Of a DNA stretch of 64,000 nucleotides, positions 12,175 through 24,201 are shown one piece after another. Under the pieces are notes generated by a model. It did not search any database. It was not told the DNA's origin and was given only the letters and a program-made list of their open reading frames with translations. The stretch covers positions 1,106,501 to 1,170,500 of the forward strand of contig JAJGOT010000091.1 in assembly GCA_022457155.1 (NCBI GenBank). Reading direction: 5' to 3'. The stretch is from Cladopsammia gracilis. Its lineage: Eukaryota > Cnidaria > Anthozoa > Scleractinia > Dendrophylliidae. Every line of letters starts with the position of its first letter. Position 1 is the stretch's first letter. A program made the translations under genes and the position numbers.

Positions 12175-15100
12175 ATGAAGTGTTGGAATTACATTTGCGC
12201 AGTTCTCTTAATAACTCTTGCATCTCGAGGTAAGATATCTTCTTTCTTTCCTCTGTCGTTTGTGACCGGTTTTAATGAGAGGGTTAAAAAGAGATCGACC
12301 GCGATCGACGTCTTCCTTAAACTAAATTTGAATCAAAAGAAATCCTATAAAACCTCGGATTTGCAGTGTACTCGTCGGCTATGAACAACAGTCGTTGAAA
12401 AACAGGCGTCTTTACAACAGGTGGTCAATTCACCGAAACAAAACAAAACCACGGTGTTATAATTTCTGTTGGGAACTTCTTATGGATTCAACTGAGGGCG
12501 ATAATGAGCACAGCCGCGCGTTATTGGTAACCAATGAATGACGCTCTTTCTGAGCGCTTTTGAATATAACAATGAGCAATATAACAGACCTACAAACTTT
12601 CGCTGACTGTAAGTAAATGTCGCGAGAACAATAGCCATCCTCCGCGATGGTATTCAGGCTGAAATATCTTATGGTTGGTGATAACATAATCAAACATCCG
12701 AGTATATACTTCATGGTGGGTTTTAACACATGCACATCAAAGGATCAGGCACTTATTTAGGGTTGATGTGCACTCAGTATTTAGAGTTGATGTGTATATA
12801 TTAAAACCCACCATGAAGTATACTAATGGCCGCCTCTCTGCAGTGGCCATGTTTTTACGTCCTGGTAACAGATCTACACTTGAAAAAGGTTTACTAAAAT
12901 TATCTCACCACGGTCGCATCTCTGAAAACGAGCAGAAAAATCAGTCGCGAGGGTGGCCGTTGCGGAGAGGCTGGACTGCAATTTCAACCCGATCTTTGTA
13001 GTTGCACATAAACTCATAGGGTCGGTTATTTAAACGAGTCTAACTTTGACTGGCTTCCAGTGTTATCACTTCATTCAACAGAGCACCAGCACCTCGTATC
13101 GATGGTTTGATTTCTTTTGTAGGACAACTTGCCTTTGTGTGCAAGGATCCTTGAAATAACTTTTTACTAGTATAAATACTTTTACTTTGAAGAGCGCTCA
13201 AGCTGAAATATCAAATATATAAAACCGAAACGGTGATGCTGGTTACATTCAACGATTTTCTTATAGACTCAAAACTGAGTTAGAGACGCATTAAAAACCC
13301 AGGCAAAACGTCGCAAGATATTGGCCACCATTGGCCAATATAGTGGACACGCGACTGAACGATCAAAGCTAGAGTAAAGAAACTGTGGTACTTGGTCGGT
13401 GGGGGAGTGAAACTGGCCTGAAAATTTTGTATCATCAACTGAGTTTACAAGATAAATTGGCCACCGTAAAGAGATATAAAAGCTGACGTTTCGAGTGCTA
13501 GAACTTCGTCAGAGCGAATCAACCAACTTCGCCCAATATTCGACCAACAGAAACGTTGGTCCAATATCTTTTGGACCAACAAATGTTCGCTAATGTGGTC
13601 CTGACTCAAGGATTGATTCCTGGCGTGAAAAGGCTAATTAGTTTTCTAAGCACTCCAGATGGAATCATGCATCTCAACTTTACTTGGCTTTGTGTGAGAA
13701 AGATCTATGTAATTACTAACACTCCCTAAATGACACCGATATCCCATAACATGTGTAACCAGCTCAAATGTTGACGAACCAGACAACAGCCAGCATAAAT
13801 TAACAGAATAAAGTACAAGACATAGAGATTAACGACCGAATTATCTCAGCAAATATTTGGATGACAATTTCCGTTTTCTTTTTACTTGTGCAGAAAGTTT
13901 GCTTGTATCTAAATAATCCGGATTCTAGAATGAAGGGTTGTCGAACGAAGGACCGAATTATGGCAGCAAAATGTTGACGGTTATTTCTAATTTTGACGCT
14001 CAAAAGCTTTTCGCATGGACAGCAACTTTGCTGGTACCTAAATGCACCGGTTTCTAGAATGAAGGTTTGTCATTCCATGTTCATTCGCCCATCTCGATAA
14101 TTTTCACGCCTTTTCACCAATATGAGAGGTTTTAAAACCTTTGTGTGAAATACTAGAGTGTGACCATTCAAATAAAAGTAAGTTAACATTACTTTCCTGA
14201 TCATGAGGTGCTCTTTATTTTTAGTACAAGGTGGTTCTAACGCTTGAGTCTGTATATGAAATCCTACAGTGTGATCATCAAATTTAAAGCTGCTGAGCAA
14301 AATTTTCTGGTGGTGATGTTTGTTTTCAATATGTACGAACACAATTTTGAAATGTTGTCCAGTATACAAACTTAGTTAGGGGTCTCCTGATCTGAAGGTC
14401 TACTTGCCTTTCCTTTTAACTTATAAGCCACGAAAGAACTTAAAATGGCATCAAGAAATTATTTCTGAGGAATATGGATCTTACTTCTAAACAAATGAAG
14501 CTTATCGGCTCATTTATGTTGGTCCTATTAAAACAAGGTTTAGTTTGATCGTTTTTAATTTTTAGCACACAGTATTTTTCAAAGAGTTAAAATAACTCCT
14601 AAAGTGAAGTTAAATTAACTCCTTGCACTGGAGTTATTTTTTCGGAGTTATTTCAACTCCAAAAAAAGAGTTATTTCCCCCCCAAAAGCAGTTACCTTGC
14701 TGTATAGTAGAGTTAAATTAACTCCATTAGTGGTTGGAGTTATTTTAACCCCAGATTCGGAGTTAAATTTGGAGTTAAAATGACCCCAAAAAAGGGATTA
14801 TTCTGAACCGAAAATTTTTACTCCACTTTTGGAGTTAAAATAACTCCTTGAAAATTACAGTGCACCTTTCTTTAAAGTTAAACTGTCGTTGTAAATCTCA
14901 GTCGTTGATCCAAATTTACCATTGAACACGATAGCTCGTGTTTATAAGGGGAGTTAATGTAAGAAAACTAGTTAAAAAGTACTGTCCAGGGTGAATGGAA
15001 CACTATCAGCTACACCATCACCATTCCAGATGTGACCCACGCTCGCCCCACAGACATCCATCCACCTGTACCCGACACTCCTGTATCACCAGAATCACCA

Positions 15101-17842
15101 GACACACCGGAAACCCCGGTCACCAAAGAAACACCCGAGACGCCCCGGACCCCGGAGACGCCCGTCACTCCACTTACACCAGAAACACCCAGCACCCCGT
15201 TATCGCCACGGACACCTGAGACCCCGAGAACACCAGAAACGCCCAAGACACCAGATACTCCTAAAACGCCCGAGTTTCCCTACGTTTTAGGGTCAGATGG
15301 ATTTGTTTATCATACGGTGCCTTATATGTTAATATTCCCGCATGAGATACCACGCATGCCGAGTGCTGGTGATATACCGGAGGTTTCCATGGTTCAGGAT
15401 CAGTACGATGTTCCTAAGGCCCCCAAGCCTCCCAAACCCCCGAAACCTCCCAAAGCCCCCGTCAGAAAGAGAAATGATTTGGCGAGAGGTAACTACATGA
15501 TCTAAAGGGGAAATGTCGTAAGATACGCACGCGTGTCTCTCTGTAAAAGAAAATATATGAAGAAAGTGCGAGGTTCAGATGTAGAAATATCAATTTGGTA
15601 ATATTGGTTTTCCTGTGACCACATTCCCCGTAAAAAAGTAAAGAATGAGAACAATTTTTTACTGACGTCTTGACTGAACAAATGTGGTTTCTAACAAAAA
15701 TAGCACTACTTGGAAATGCTAACGCGCACAAATAATGCATAACGAGCGGTTCGGATGAAGCATATTGTGGCGCGGCATTTATTTATCCTTAATTCAAAAA
15801 GTAATCTCATCAATAACAGTAAAAACCTCCACAGTAATAACGCTTCTTACGCAAATTTCATTTAAGCCTCCGATTGGTGCGGAAACATGATTGAAAACAT
15901 TTGGAAACCAAGCAGGGCACTAAAAGCAGTGACAACTTGCACGATGCAAGAATCTGACATATTGGGATAGGCGAGTTGAGTGGGAACTGGAAGCACTGGA
16001 AAAATAGATTTATAATGTGTGATTAATAGGACTAGACACTAGATAAATGACATTAAGGAGTGGAAATAGCACGCATGCGTAACTTATAATAAGTAGATAA
16101 GGGTACTGTGGCCTTGGAGGTGAAAGGGCGTTACACCATCTTTGATACTCGGTCGCACCACTAAAAAGACCATTCAGCAGTTTGTTAGTGAATTCATACA
16201 TAGTGAACTCAGAAACCAAATCGCGTTGTTTGTTATGAAGTTAAGATTTCATAACGGATATTTGTACCCTTAACATTGGCGTGAGTGAAATTTGTGATCC
16301 TCGCAGTGTGCTCTCAACTTAAGCAGTTGAAAAAGCAACCTGAAAAAATTCAGGCTTGAACGGGATTCGAACCCATGACCTCGCGATACCGGTGCAATGC
16401 TCCATACTTGTCCAATACTCTGACAAATTTATGCATAGCATTGTACTGTAATACATTGTGCTGTATTGTGCCTATTGTCATGGTCATATAATACAACACA
16501 ATGCTATGCATAAATTTGTCAGAGTGTTGGACAACCCTCCAATGCTCTTTCCACGGAGCTACCAAGCCAGATGGATAGAAGGTCAATTGTGAGTTCGTAA
16601 AATACACGATGATAGTGGAATATTCATTACGTTAAGTTATCGTTTGTCCAATGGAATTGACGCAGATCAATTCAAACGTATAATGAAAATTGCTGTTTGC
16701 AATAAAAAAACACTACATTTCAAAGTCTGTAGATGAGTCTCCAATAATATTTGCTCAACTGAACTTATATTTGCCGGTAGATCCGATCCTTTTCCATCCT
16801 AGCGAAGGATATAACCCAACACTAAAGTGTACACAACCTTAAGTAACCATGACCGTTGAAGTTTTTTGCCTTGTCTTCTCTAGAATTTTTTAAACGTTCA
16901 GAATTTTGTTAAGTCTTAAGTTTCTATGTGTCTGCTCGATTCTTGTGAATAAGTCCGGAAATTTTTATGGAAATTTTAATCACTTTTGCAACTTTACTGG
17001 CCTGTGTTACTCTCTCATCTGCAAGAGGACGGTAATTTGAAACAAGTGTAAAAAAATAACAACAACAAAACATCAATCAAACCAAAAATCAAACTGAAAG
17101 AGCATTACTGGAAAGTCATGTTCAAGAGCCCATACTTAAGGGTTTCACTGATTTTAAGAAATTAAGCCACCTTGAACCACATTAATCACATTAAGCCACC
17201 TTGAACCACATTAACAAAAACAGTAACGTGTGACAGGAAACTACGGCTCAGATAGTTTTTATTTGGAGGGTGACACCTTAGGATTTCATCCACAGACTCA
17301 AAAGCTAGAACCACCTTGTACAGACAGTAATAAACAGTACCACAGAAAATGGGAACTGCATGCTCAATAGCTTTCATTTGAATTGCCACACTTCATTTAC
17401 ACTTCATTCACAGACTCGAAAGCTATAACCACATTGCACGAGTGCACGACTCGAAGTTTGATTCTGAATAAAACGGTTCTTCTTTTTCCGCGCGCACCTG
17501 TGTGCAACAAGAAAGCTGACTCGCGCTTTTATCAACCAAACTGAAGTCTGTTATTACACGCACTATTGGCTCATGCTGTTTATCTCCATTGCAGGTTTTG
17601 CCAGGAAACATTCAAGTAAGTATCACCGAAATCCTCTCTTGAATTGATACAGTTTCCACTGAAAAGGGGTTTTGCATGTAAAACTATGCCATACAGGCTC
17701 TATGTATGTCTTTTGTTACCTGTTACTTATCGCCTTCGTGCCTCAGTAGTGTCACATAAACTAAAAACAGCAATTAGAAAGTATAAATTTCTATAGTGTA
17801 AAACGCCACTTTCTACAAAAAAGTGGACCGAGTGTACTTCCA

Positions 17843-17875
<33 letters not shown>

Positions 17876-20800
17876 CCCCCCCTCCTCCTGACAATAAAAA
17901 AGAAAAAGTTGGTGTTTGTCTATTTGAGATAGGTGTTATTTTTTTAATTTTTCTTTATGGAGATTTACGTGTATGTTCACACATCGTTTATCTTGCATTC
18001 AATAACGTCAACACAGCCCTTTCAATGGCAGAAATTTTCTTGCATGTTCAGAGCGGTTTCGAAATAGAAATTTTGATTCATTTCTGTTTTGTTTCTCATT
18101 ATTTGGTCTTCATGAAGAAAAAGGACATGTATCGCACAAAGCAACCAAAAAACAGGGAGGTAGGTGCTCTGTACGACTAGCGACAGCTTACAATCGGGAG
18201 GAAAGCGTCTTCTCGCCTGCATTAATCCCAGGGATGTTTGAAAAAGTATATCGCGACGGCATTTAATCTCTACATCGTGGAACTGATCGAGGTCAAGAAA
18301 TCATTCAGAATTCGGGTTCCTTGGGATTACATGTGTTCGTGAAGTCCATGAATGCACAAAAAATACATATCAGGAAATAATGTTGCATCGTGGCATTACA
18401 AACACGAGTTTGAATGGATTTAAACATCTTTTCTAAAAAAAAATAGGCCGTTGATGCAAGTACAAATATTTCATGACCTTGACCATGGAGTTCGGGACGT
18501 CGTTTGGCATTAATATGCCGATAAGCCTTTTTCAGTGGACATAAAAAGAAGATCATTGAAGTGACATTTTGTCCTAACGTTTTGTTGACATTCTGATTCC
18601 ACCATCCACCAAATAAATGAATTAATGAAAATTTCAGGAAAACGAATTTGACGGTTCTTCTTGTTTGTAATGTTTGGTGCTTGTAATTTCCTGGTACTGT
18701 GGCTTTCTCTTTTAAATTAGTAATAGCTCGTTCTTTTCTTGTGGTTGGCACATATAAACAGGGCATCATCGCCATGGAAATATCATACGAGGTATGTCCA
18801 GGACACAGAACTCAAGCAAAAAATCCGGCGATTTCCAACAAGGTTAAAAAACAATTTTGCTTATTGCATGCCTGTGTACAATTGCCGGTTACTCCAACAT
18901 TTCAGAGGTCAGTTTAATTGTAGATAAAACCAACCGCACAGCACAAACGACTTATTGACAACCAACATCAACATCCCGACAAACGAAATACAACTGACAT
19001 GAACGAACCAATCACTTTTTAGAGTCCTCTCAGCCAACAGCACTGTGACTCAACCGACCAATCAGGCTATTAATCAGAGACTAAAAAATAGAAATAAAAT
19101 AAATCGACTTTGTTTAACGAGGATAACACTTAACAGTCTCTCGGGAGACTGACAAACTTGTGGCTATCGAATTCCGGATCGAATTGGAATTTGGAAATGT
19201 TGGTTTTTGTGGAGGGAGGAAAACCGGAGTACCCGGAGAAAACTGTCGGAGCAAGGAGAGAACCAACAACAAACTCAACCCACATATGACGCCGGGCCGG
19301 GAATCGAACCCGGACCACATTGGTGGAAGGCGAGTGCTCTCACCACTGCGACACCCCTGCTCCCCTTAAACAATCAACTGACAATACACAATTTAGTGTG
19401 ACTCTGAAGATCGATGGCTTCCGTTCTCCGCTCTTCTCCGTTCTCGAATTGAAACGTTACTCAGTACAGTTATTCGAGGACTGGACACTCTCACACGGAC
19501 GATCATTTTAGGCAAACTACTCAAACTCCTAGGTTGAAATCTAAACCTACGTTTGAGGCTAAAATACTTCAGCCAACTGTTTTATTTGTCAACGACAGGA
19601 GAAGATAAATATCAGAGCTAATTTTTTCTTATACAGTGTTGAATTTATTTGATTTAAAGGATTATCTGCATATTCTATAACTAAATTCAGTTAATTTAAC
19701 AAGCTAATTTTTACTGCAAGTTTGTTCCCTATTGTCTTTACAATGTGTTATGATAGAGCCTTTTTTCAGTTGAGTGTTGTGAAACCAAAACCAAAGTAAT
19801 AACTCTAGCCAATCACAACAGACACAGACAATCCAACGATCCAATCAGAACTCGAAAAAAAAATGCATATAGCCGACGCCAAGCGTCGGAAAACGCGTGC
19901 GAAAAAGTCACGATTGGTTTTGGTTTTACTTCTGATTGGTTGAGAAAGTGGAACGAGATTTTTTAGCCAATCACAGAGCGCAGCAATGCAAACCCAAAGC
20001 AACTGCTAAATTACTTTCGATACTCAACTGAAAACCGTCTTATGCACTGGTTTTGCGTTTGCTGAGAACTCGTGCAATCGGGCAACCAGATGCTCGTACC
20101 GTTGATTACACGGAATTTTCCCTTAAGGCCTTGTTAGTTTTAAAACGCAAAACTAAAGCAAACGCCATACCAGATCAGTCACTCCACTAATAGGTACTTA
20201 ACTTCTCAAAGTGTGCAGTGATTCTCTGAAATGGCCTTTAACGGAAGACGTGTTTTTATCATTAGTTTCCCGTAGCATTCTCTTAGCATAATTTATTTCT
20301 GGTTTATATAAGAAACAAGGTACAGACGTATTCTTAAAAGTAAAATGAATGAAAGTAAAAAACATAGGGTGTGTTCCTTTGGGATGATCTGGATCCGGAT
20401 CACTGATCCAAGATCACTCGGATCGTGCTGAAACAAAGGAACCGATGAATCCTTGTCCAGAGTGGATTCGTCGGTTCTTTGATGCTTCATGATCTGAGTG
20501 ATCTTGGATCAGTGATCCGGATCCAGATCGTCCCAAAGGAACGCACCCATAATCTCGACCTTAACATAGTTAATTAGCACGTTAACATTAGTGCATACCT
20601 TTCATATTTTGGTTCTCTATTTTTAGTTCCTGGACTAATGGACTCCGCTCCAAACTTGGGAGGAGGACCTGGCGGTAAGATGAAACAAAAAAACATCTTA
20701 TGTTTGTTATGTAACATATCAAACACGGGGAAGATTGTTTCATCAGGATATCCAAACACCGATAAGTGGGTTGAGAAAACGAAGCGCAGCTGAGTTGTTT

Positions 20801-23726
20801 TTTAATTACTTTAACTTCGAGGTGTTTGGATACCTGATGAAACACTCCACCTTTCGAGTGTTTGATATGGCTTCTCAAACTGATCATGAAATATAAAAAA
20901 AAAACGAAGGTATAAAATCGCCAAAATCTGTGCTGATAAAGATCAGGTTTCCAAACCACCTTCGCGCTTATGATCAGTTTCTTTTTTTCAAACTTGATGA
21001 ATTATTGAGAAATTAGTAACATGTGTAGATTGTATACGCAGAGAACAAAATATAGTACGCATTATATTACGAGTTCGTGATCGTTCAATGGCTCGAATTA
21101 ATTATACTCAGGTAAAATAAGGCAAGGGCCTCCAGCTATTTCACTCAAAAAAGCGAGGGGGTGGTCTATCTTCTGAGGCTTTCGTCATGAGAACTCAATA
21201 TTTGGTAGACTAAAGATTTTGCAAGTTTGGACATTTTAGCACGCAGATTATATGCAAATTAGGTCACGTGACCTGTCAGGGTTATTTTTAGGTCAAAAAT
21301 ATTTCAAGCAAAATGGAAAAACTTTTCACCAATACCTGGAGGCTGCCAGAAGTTGTATGATTTTAAGGCTATTATGTACTTCATTTCTGCGCTTGGCCTT
21401 TTTAAGATTAGGGGACTGGGCACTAGTACAAATTACCGTTTATTTTCAAACTTTATGAAATAATCAACAAAGGCCAAGCGTAGATTTTTTGTTGTTGTTC
21501 TTGGGACTTATCTGGTAGCAATAATATTTGATTATGATCGTTATAAACTGTTGCCATCTTTGCTCAAAGTTTTTTCTGGATTTTGTGGCCGTATGTAGTC
21601 ACGTAACCTAATTTGCATATGTTATTCTTGACAAAAGGACCACATTTGCTAACTGTTTACTCTTTTATAGTATTGAGTTCTCATGACTAAAGCCTCATGA
21701 GATGGAGCATCCCCCATAGCTTTTGGGCGTTAAAACTAGAGGCCCTGGCCTTAATTTATCTTTGGTTAAGTCAACCCAAGGACGTTTTGCCCAACAGCAA
21801 AGTAGGGTTCACCGGCCTCAAGAGTCCTCGTGGGCCCAAAGAGGATAAGTAAGTAAGTAAAGTAGGGTTCATGTGTACCACATGTTTTGCAAGAAGTTTC
21901 GATAGTTTTTGTTCGTTCTTGAAAATGCAATGTTAACTACTCGTTCTCTCAGGAATGAATGGAATGGGAGGATTGGGAGGCACGGGAGACCTAAGCATGG
22001 GCTTCGGTGCTGGAGCTACCTCCATCGGTGAAGGCGGTGGAGCCACAATGGAAGGAATGCCGTCAATGATGGGTAGCCCCATGCAAATGCCCGGAGGTAT
22101 GGCTGGAAACGCTGCAATGCAGATGCATGGAGGCATGGAGGGAGGACCCATGGGAATGCCCATGGGAATGCAGATGGGAGGCCCCCAAGAGGGTGCAGCT
22201 CCGATATCAAAGCAGTTTATTGAGGGCGGTGAAGGAGGTTTGTATGATTCTTGAATATGAATGATAAATAACACATTTATATGCAAGAAATAAGAAATGG
22301 CACGCGTCCTTACACAACCTGTAGCAAACACGAAAAACGGGTTTCGAAGAATTCGACTTTTGTTTTCCATAAAAGCTACGTTCTTTCGAATTCTCCCAAA
22401 GTCGTTTGGACATTTCATCAGGCTATGCGGGCAGAAAGCGGTCATTTTATAAAACAAGACCTACCAAATTCTCAAGTGACATCATAACCATGTGCTGATC
22501 TCAAATGGCTTCTCTACCGGCAAATAAACTCCATGTATCAAATTTTAGTAATTAATCTAAGGATAGCTTTGGTTTCAACTTGCGAGGTCACTTAAATTTA
22601 TAAAAGAAACCATTTTAATTTTTAGATAGGTAGAGAATCGAAGTGAGGTGTAATTCCAATTATTAAAACGTTGCTATTGGTGGTTTACACATCGGCCATG
22701 TTGGGGTTGACAATGAAATTTCCATCCTATGGGAATAAACCTTATCTTTATGCTAACGATTTCTATTGTTTCTGACCATCAACATGGCTGCCATGCACAC
22801 GACCTATTCTAAGATGCCAATATTCCATACTCTTTCAAGAACAAACTCCATCATGAAATTCCTTAGGAACGTTACGAGTAACATTGTCTATTACTTTATG
22901 GTGACTAAACGTGAGTAAGCGGACGAACTCTAAAAGTGTGAACATTCAAACATAAGCCGCTGATGACACAGTTTAGTACTATTTATTGTGCTGTTAAAAG
23001 TGGTTTTGTAGATGAAAGTGACCAACTGAAAGCCATCGAGTATCACTTTTTACTTCTCGTTCTGGGTGGAAATTTATATAATTATCAAATTTGTGCTTTG
23101 GGTTTACTCTTTTATTTTTTTTTCAGGCATGGGAGGTGGCATGCACGGAATGCCCCAAATGGCAGGAATGGGTAGTATGGGAGGAATGGGTGGAATGCCG
23201 CAAATGGGAGGAATGTCACAAATGGAAGGAATGGCTGGGATGGGAGGAATGGGAGGACTTGGAGGCATGGGCGGTGGAATAGCTGGGATGAACATGGAAG
23301 GAGGTAAGATGCATTCATCTTCACTAACCTATTCTTGAAAGCATTCATATTATTTCCCTACAATTCTGTGGCCATCTTATTCGGTTATCAGTTCCTGAAA
23401 GTCACATGGTCGTAACCATCTAGTAGCTGTCGATAACTGCTAAACCTTTTCTCACATCCGTTTTGCCAGGTATGCCCAACATGGGAGGAATGGAAAATGC
23501 CGGTGGCGCGGGAGCCATGTTTACTGGAGCTCAGGAAATGGGAGGCCAGATGGGAGGCCAGATGGGAGGTGCTATGGGCGGAGCCATGACAAACGCACTT
23601 CAAAGTGCTATCGGTGGTGGCATACCAGGTATGGCACAGAAACGAACAAAGTTGGGAAAAGTACACAAGTTGTTAAGTAAACTTGGCAAGAGGAAGGAAA
23701 TCAAGAAGCATCACCATAAGAACTGA
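12175..23726 (+). CDS. Secreted Thr-Pro-repeat and Gly/Met-rich protein, seven exons
   Basis: Proposed exons: 12175-12229, 15030-15488, 17595-17615, 20627-20674, 21953-22237, 23127-23303 and 23470-23726, total 1302 nt (433 residues). Every junction has AG/GT borders and every intron is phase 1. The first exon gives a signal peptide (MKCWNYICAVLLITLASR). The second codes for TPETP/TPxTP repeats (about residues 30-105), a hydrophobic-aromatic stretch, and a KPPKPPK tract followed by a dibasic KR. The third is a 21-nt microexon (FARKHS). The next ones are Gly/Met-rich, with many GMGGM and MGGQ units. The last ends in a Lys/His-rich tail before TGA. The product is probably an extracellular disordered protein, of the kind seen among matrix, mesoglea, nematocyst or biomineral proteins; I do not recognise a named family. 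Exon linkage is inferred from phase and composition. A 5' UTR acceptor (TTTTTCAG at 12160-12167) may precede the first coding exon. Confidence 0.72.
12701..12824. repeat. Palindrome in intron 1 of the secreted-protein gene
   Basis: AGTATATACTTCATGGTGGG at 12701 is mirrored by CCCACCATGAAGTATACT ending near 12824, with arms of about 40 bp and a loop containing two TTGATGTG words. Small hairpin element with no gene. Confidence 0.8.
13488..13512 (-). ncRNA. Weak hammerhead-like motif, Penelope tail remnant
   Basis: The minus strand reads CTGACGA, a short poorly paired segment, then GAAACGTC. It matches the 3' non-coding ends of Penelope-like elements seen elsewhere in the window, but stem II pairs badly. 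It is a solo remnant in intron 1 of the secreted-protein gene. Confidence 0.3.
14583..14860. repeat. GGAGTTA/TAACTCC repeat cluster
   Basis: More than ten direct and inverted copies of GGAGTTAAATTAACTCC-like words within 280 bp; both ends contain AGTTAAAATAACTCC. Probably a degenerate palindromic element in intron 1, just upstream of the Thr-Pro repeat exon. Confidence 0.7.
16339..16568 (-). mobile_element. tRNA-derived SINE, interrupted
   Basis: On the minus strand the head reads TAGCTCCGTGGAAAGAGCATTG (box A, shown here in two parts in the DNA), followed after the insertion by GAGGTCATGGGTTCGAATCC (box B) and a CCTGAA-TTCAGG-like hairpin tail. The tRNA-like body is split by the inverted-repeat element 16403-16539. 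It is a retroposon in intron 2 of the secreted-protein gene, not a functional tRNA. Confidence 0.75.
16403..16539. mobile_element. 137-bp MITE inside a SINE, 8-bp target duplication
   Basis: Flanked by perfect CAATGCTC at 16395-16402 and 16540-16547. The arms are long inverted repeats (TCTGACAAATTTATGCATAG and its complement). An 8-bp duplication and short imperfect outer ends fit a hAT-type non-autonomous element. Confidence 0.85.
17842..17885. repeat. Poly-C tract in intron 3
   Basis: A run of C with a single GG interruption, in the third intron of the secreted-protein gene. No gene is supported in 17616-20626 apart from the repeats listed. Confidence 0.95.
19204..19365 (-). mobile_element. 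tRNA-derived SINE
   Basis: The minus strand begins GGGGAGCAGGGGTGTCGCAG, with box A-like TGTCGCAGTGGTGAGAGCA and box B-like GGTCCGGGTTCGATTCCCGG. It then continues into a non-tRNA body (GTTGGTTCTCTCCTTGCTCC and CGGGTACTCCGGTTTTCC). This head-plus-body layout is a SINE, not a tRNA gene. Confidence 0.8.
19764..20035 (-). mobile_element. CCAAT-rich MITE-like repeat, copy 2
   Basis: Inverted relative to the copy at 5440-5681. Both ends carry TTTTCAGTTGAGT in inverted orientation, so the element is about 270 bp. Several CCAATCA boxes occur inside, and there is no ORF. Confidence 0.8.
20367..20548. mobile_element. 182-bp palindromic MITE with ATA target site
   Basis: Arms of about 58 bp (GGGTGTGTTCCTTTGGGATG on the left) are mirrored at the right end, rich in GGATC words. 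ATA flanks both ends, a 3-bp duplication that would suit a PIF/Harbinger-type element. It lies in intron 3, about 80 bp before exon 4 of the secreted-protein gene. Confidence 0.8.
20715..20872. repeat. Palindromic element in intron 4
   Basis: CATATCAAACAC at 20715 and GTGTTTGATATG near 20872 are inverted, as are TTTCATCAGG-ATATCCAAACACC and its complement further in. Small non-coding inverted repeat right after exon 4. Confidence 0.7.
21118..21754. mobile_element. About 640-bp inverted-repeat element in intron 4
   Basis: Left arm (AAGGCAAGGGCCTCCAGC, later CTTTCGTCATGAGAACTCAA) and right arm (TTGAGTTCTCATGACTAAAG, later AGAGGCCCTGGCCTT) are inverted with mismatches. The central part also holds an inverted pair around TAGGTCACGTGACC and GTCACGTAACCTA. 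No transposase ORF. Non-autonomous DNA element. Confidence 0.65.
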
Positions 23727-24201
23727 ATGGAATGGACAAGTTGCCTCGTAGAATATTGGCAGATTGGCCTGGATGATTTTTTAAATCGTTATTCCGATGG
23801 GCTTCAGATGTCCTTAAAGGATTACAGCCCGATATTCGACTCGTGAAAGAAACATTAAAATAATATTTTCAAAACGATAACCTCAGTCGTTTTTAGTGTT
23901 GTTCAACAATGCAAAGCAAAAACTACAACAAAATTGCTAGACATCTCAGAACGCTGGTAACTCTAAAAAAAGAAAAACATTTAAAGCCTTAATTTTAGCA
24001 CACCGTCCTTAATGAACTTCCCATTAAGCACGGACTCATACAAGTAATTTCCAATTGTATTGAAAACAAAATGTTATATTAAAACTGTGATACCAATTTG
24101 TTTAGCTGTGTGTTCCTAGTTTTGTCTATCCGGATCGGAGGCATTGGTAACCAATGGGTTGTGGAAACCTAAATAATTTACTTAGTGATACAGAATGCTC
24201 C

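Noticed and set aside
18305..18775. 156-codon minus ORF in intron 3 of the secreted-protein gene
   Set aside because: No domain, no splice context, antisense to an intron; length is within chance for the region.
22016..22210. Antisense Pro/Leu-rich ORFs across the Gly/Met exons
   Set aside because: They mirror the MGG repeats of the real exons; splice phases and the signal peptide support only the plus strand.
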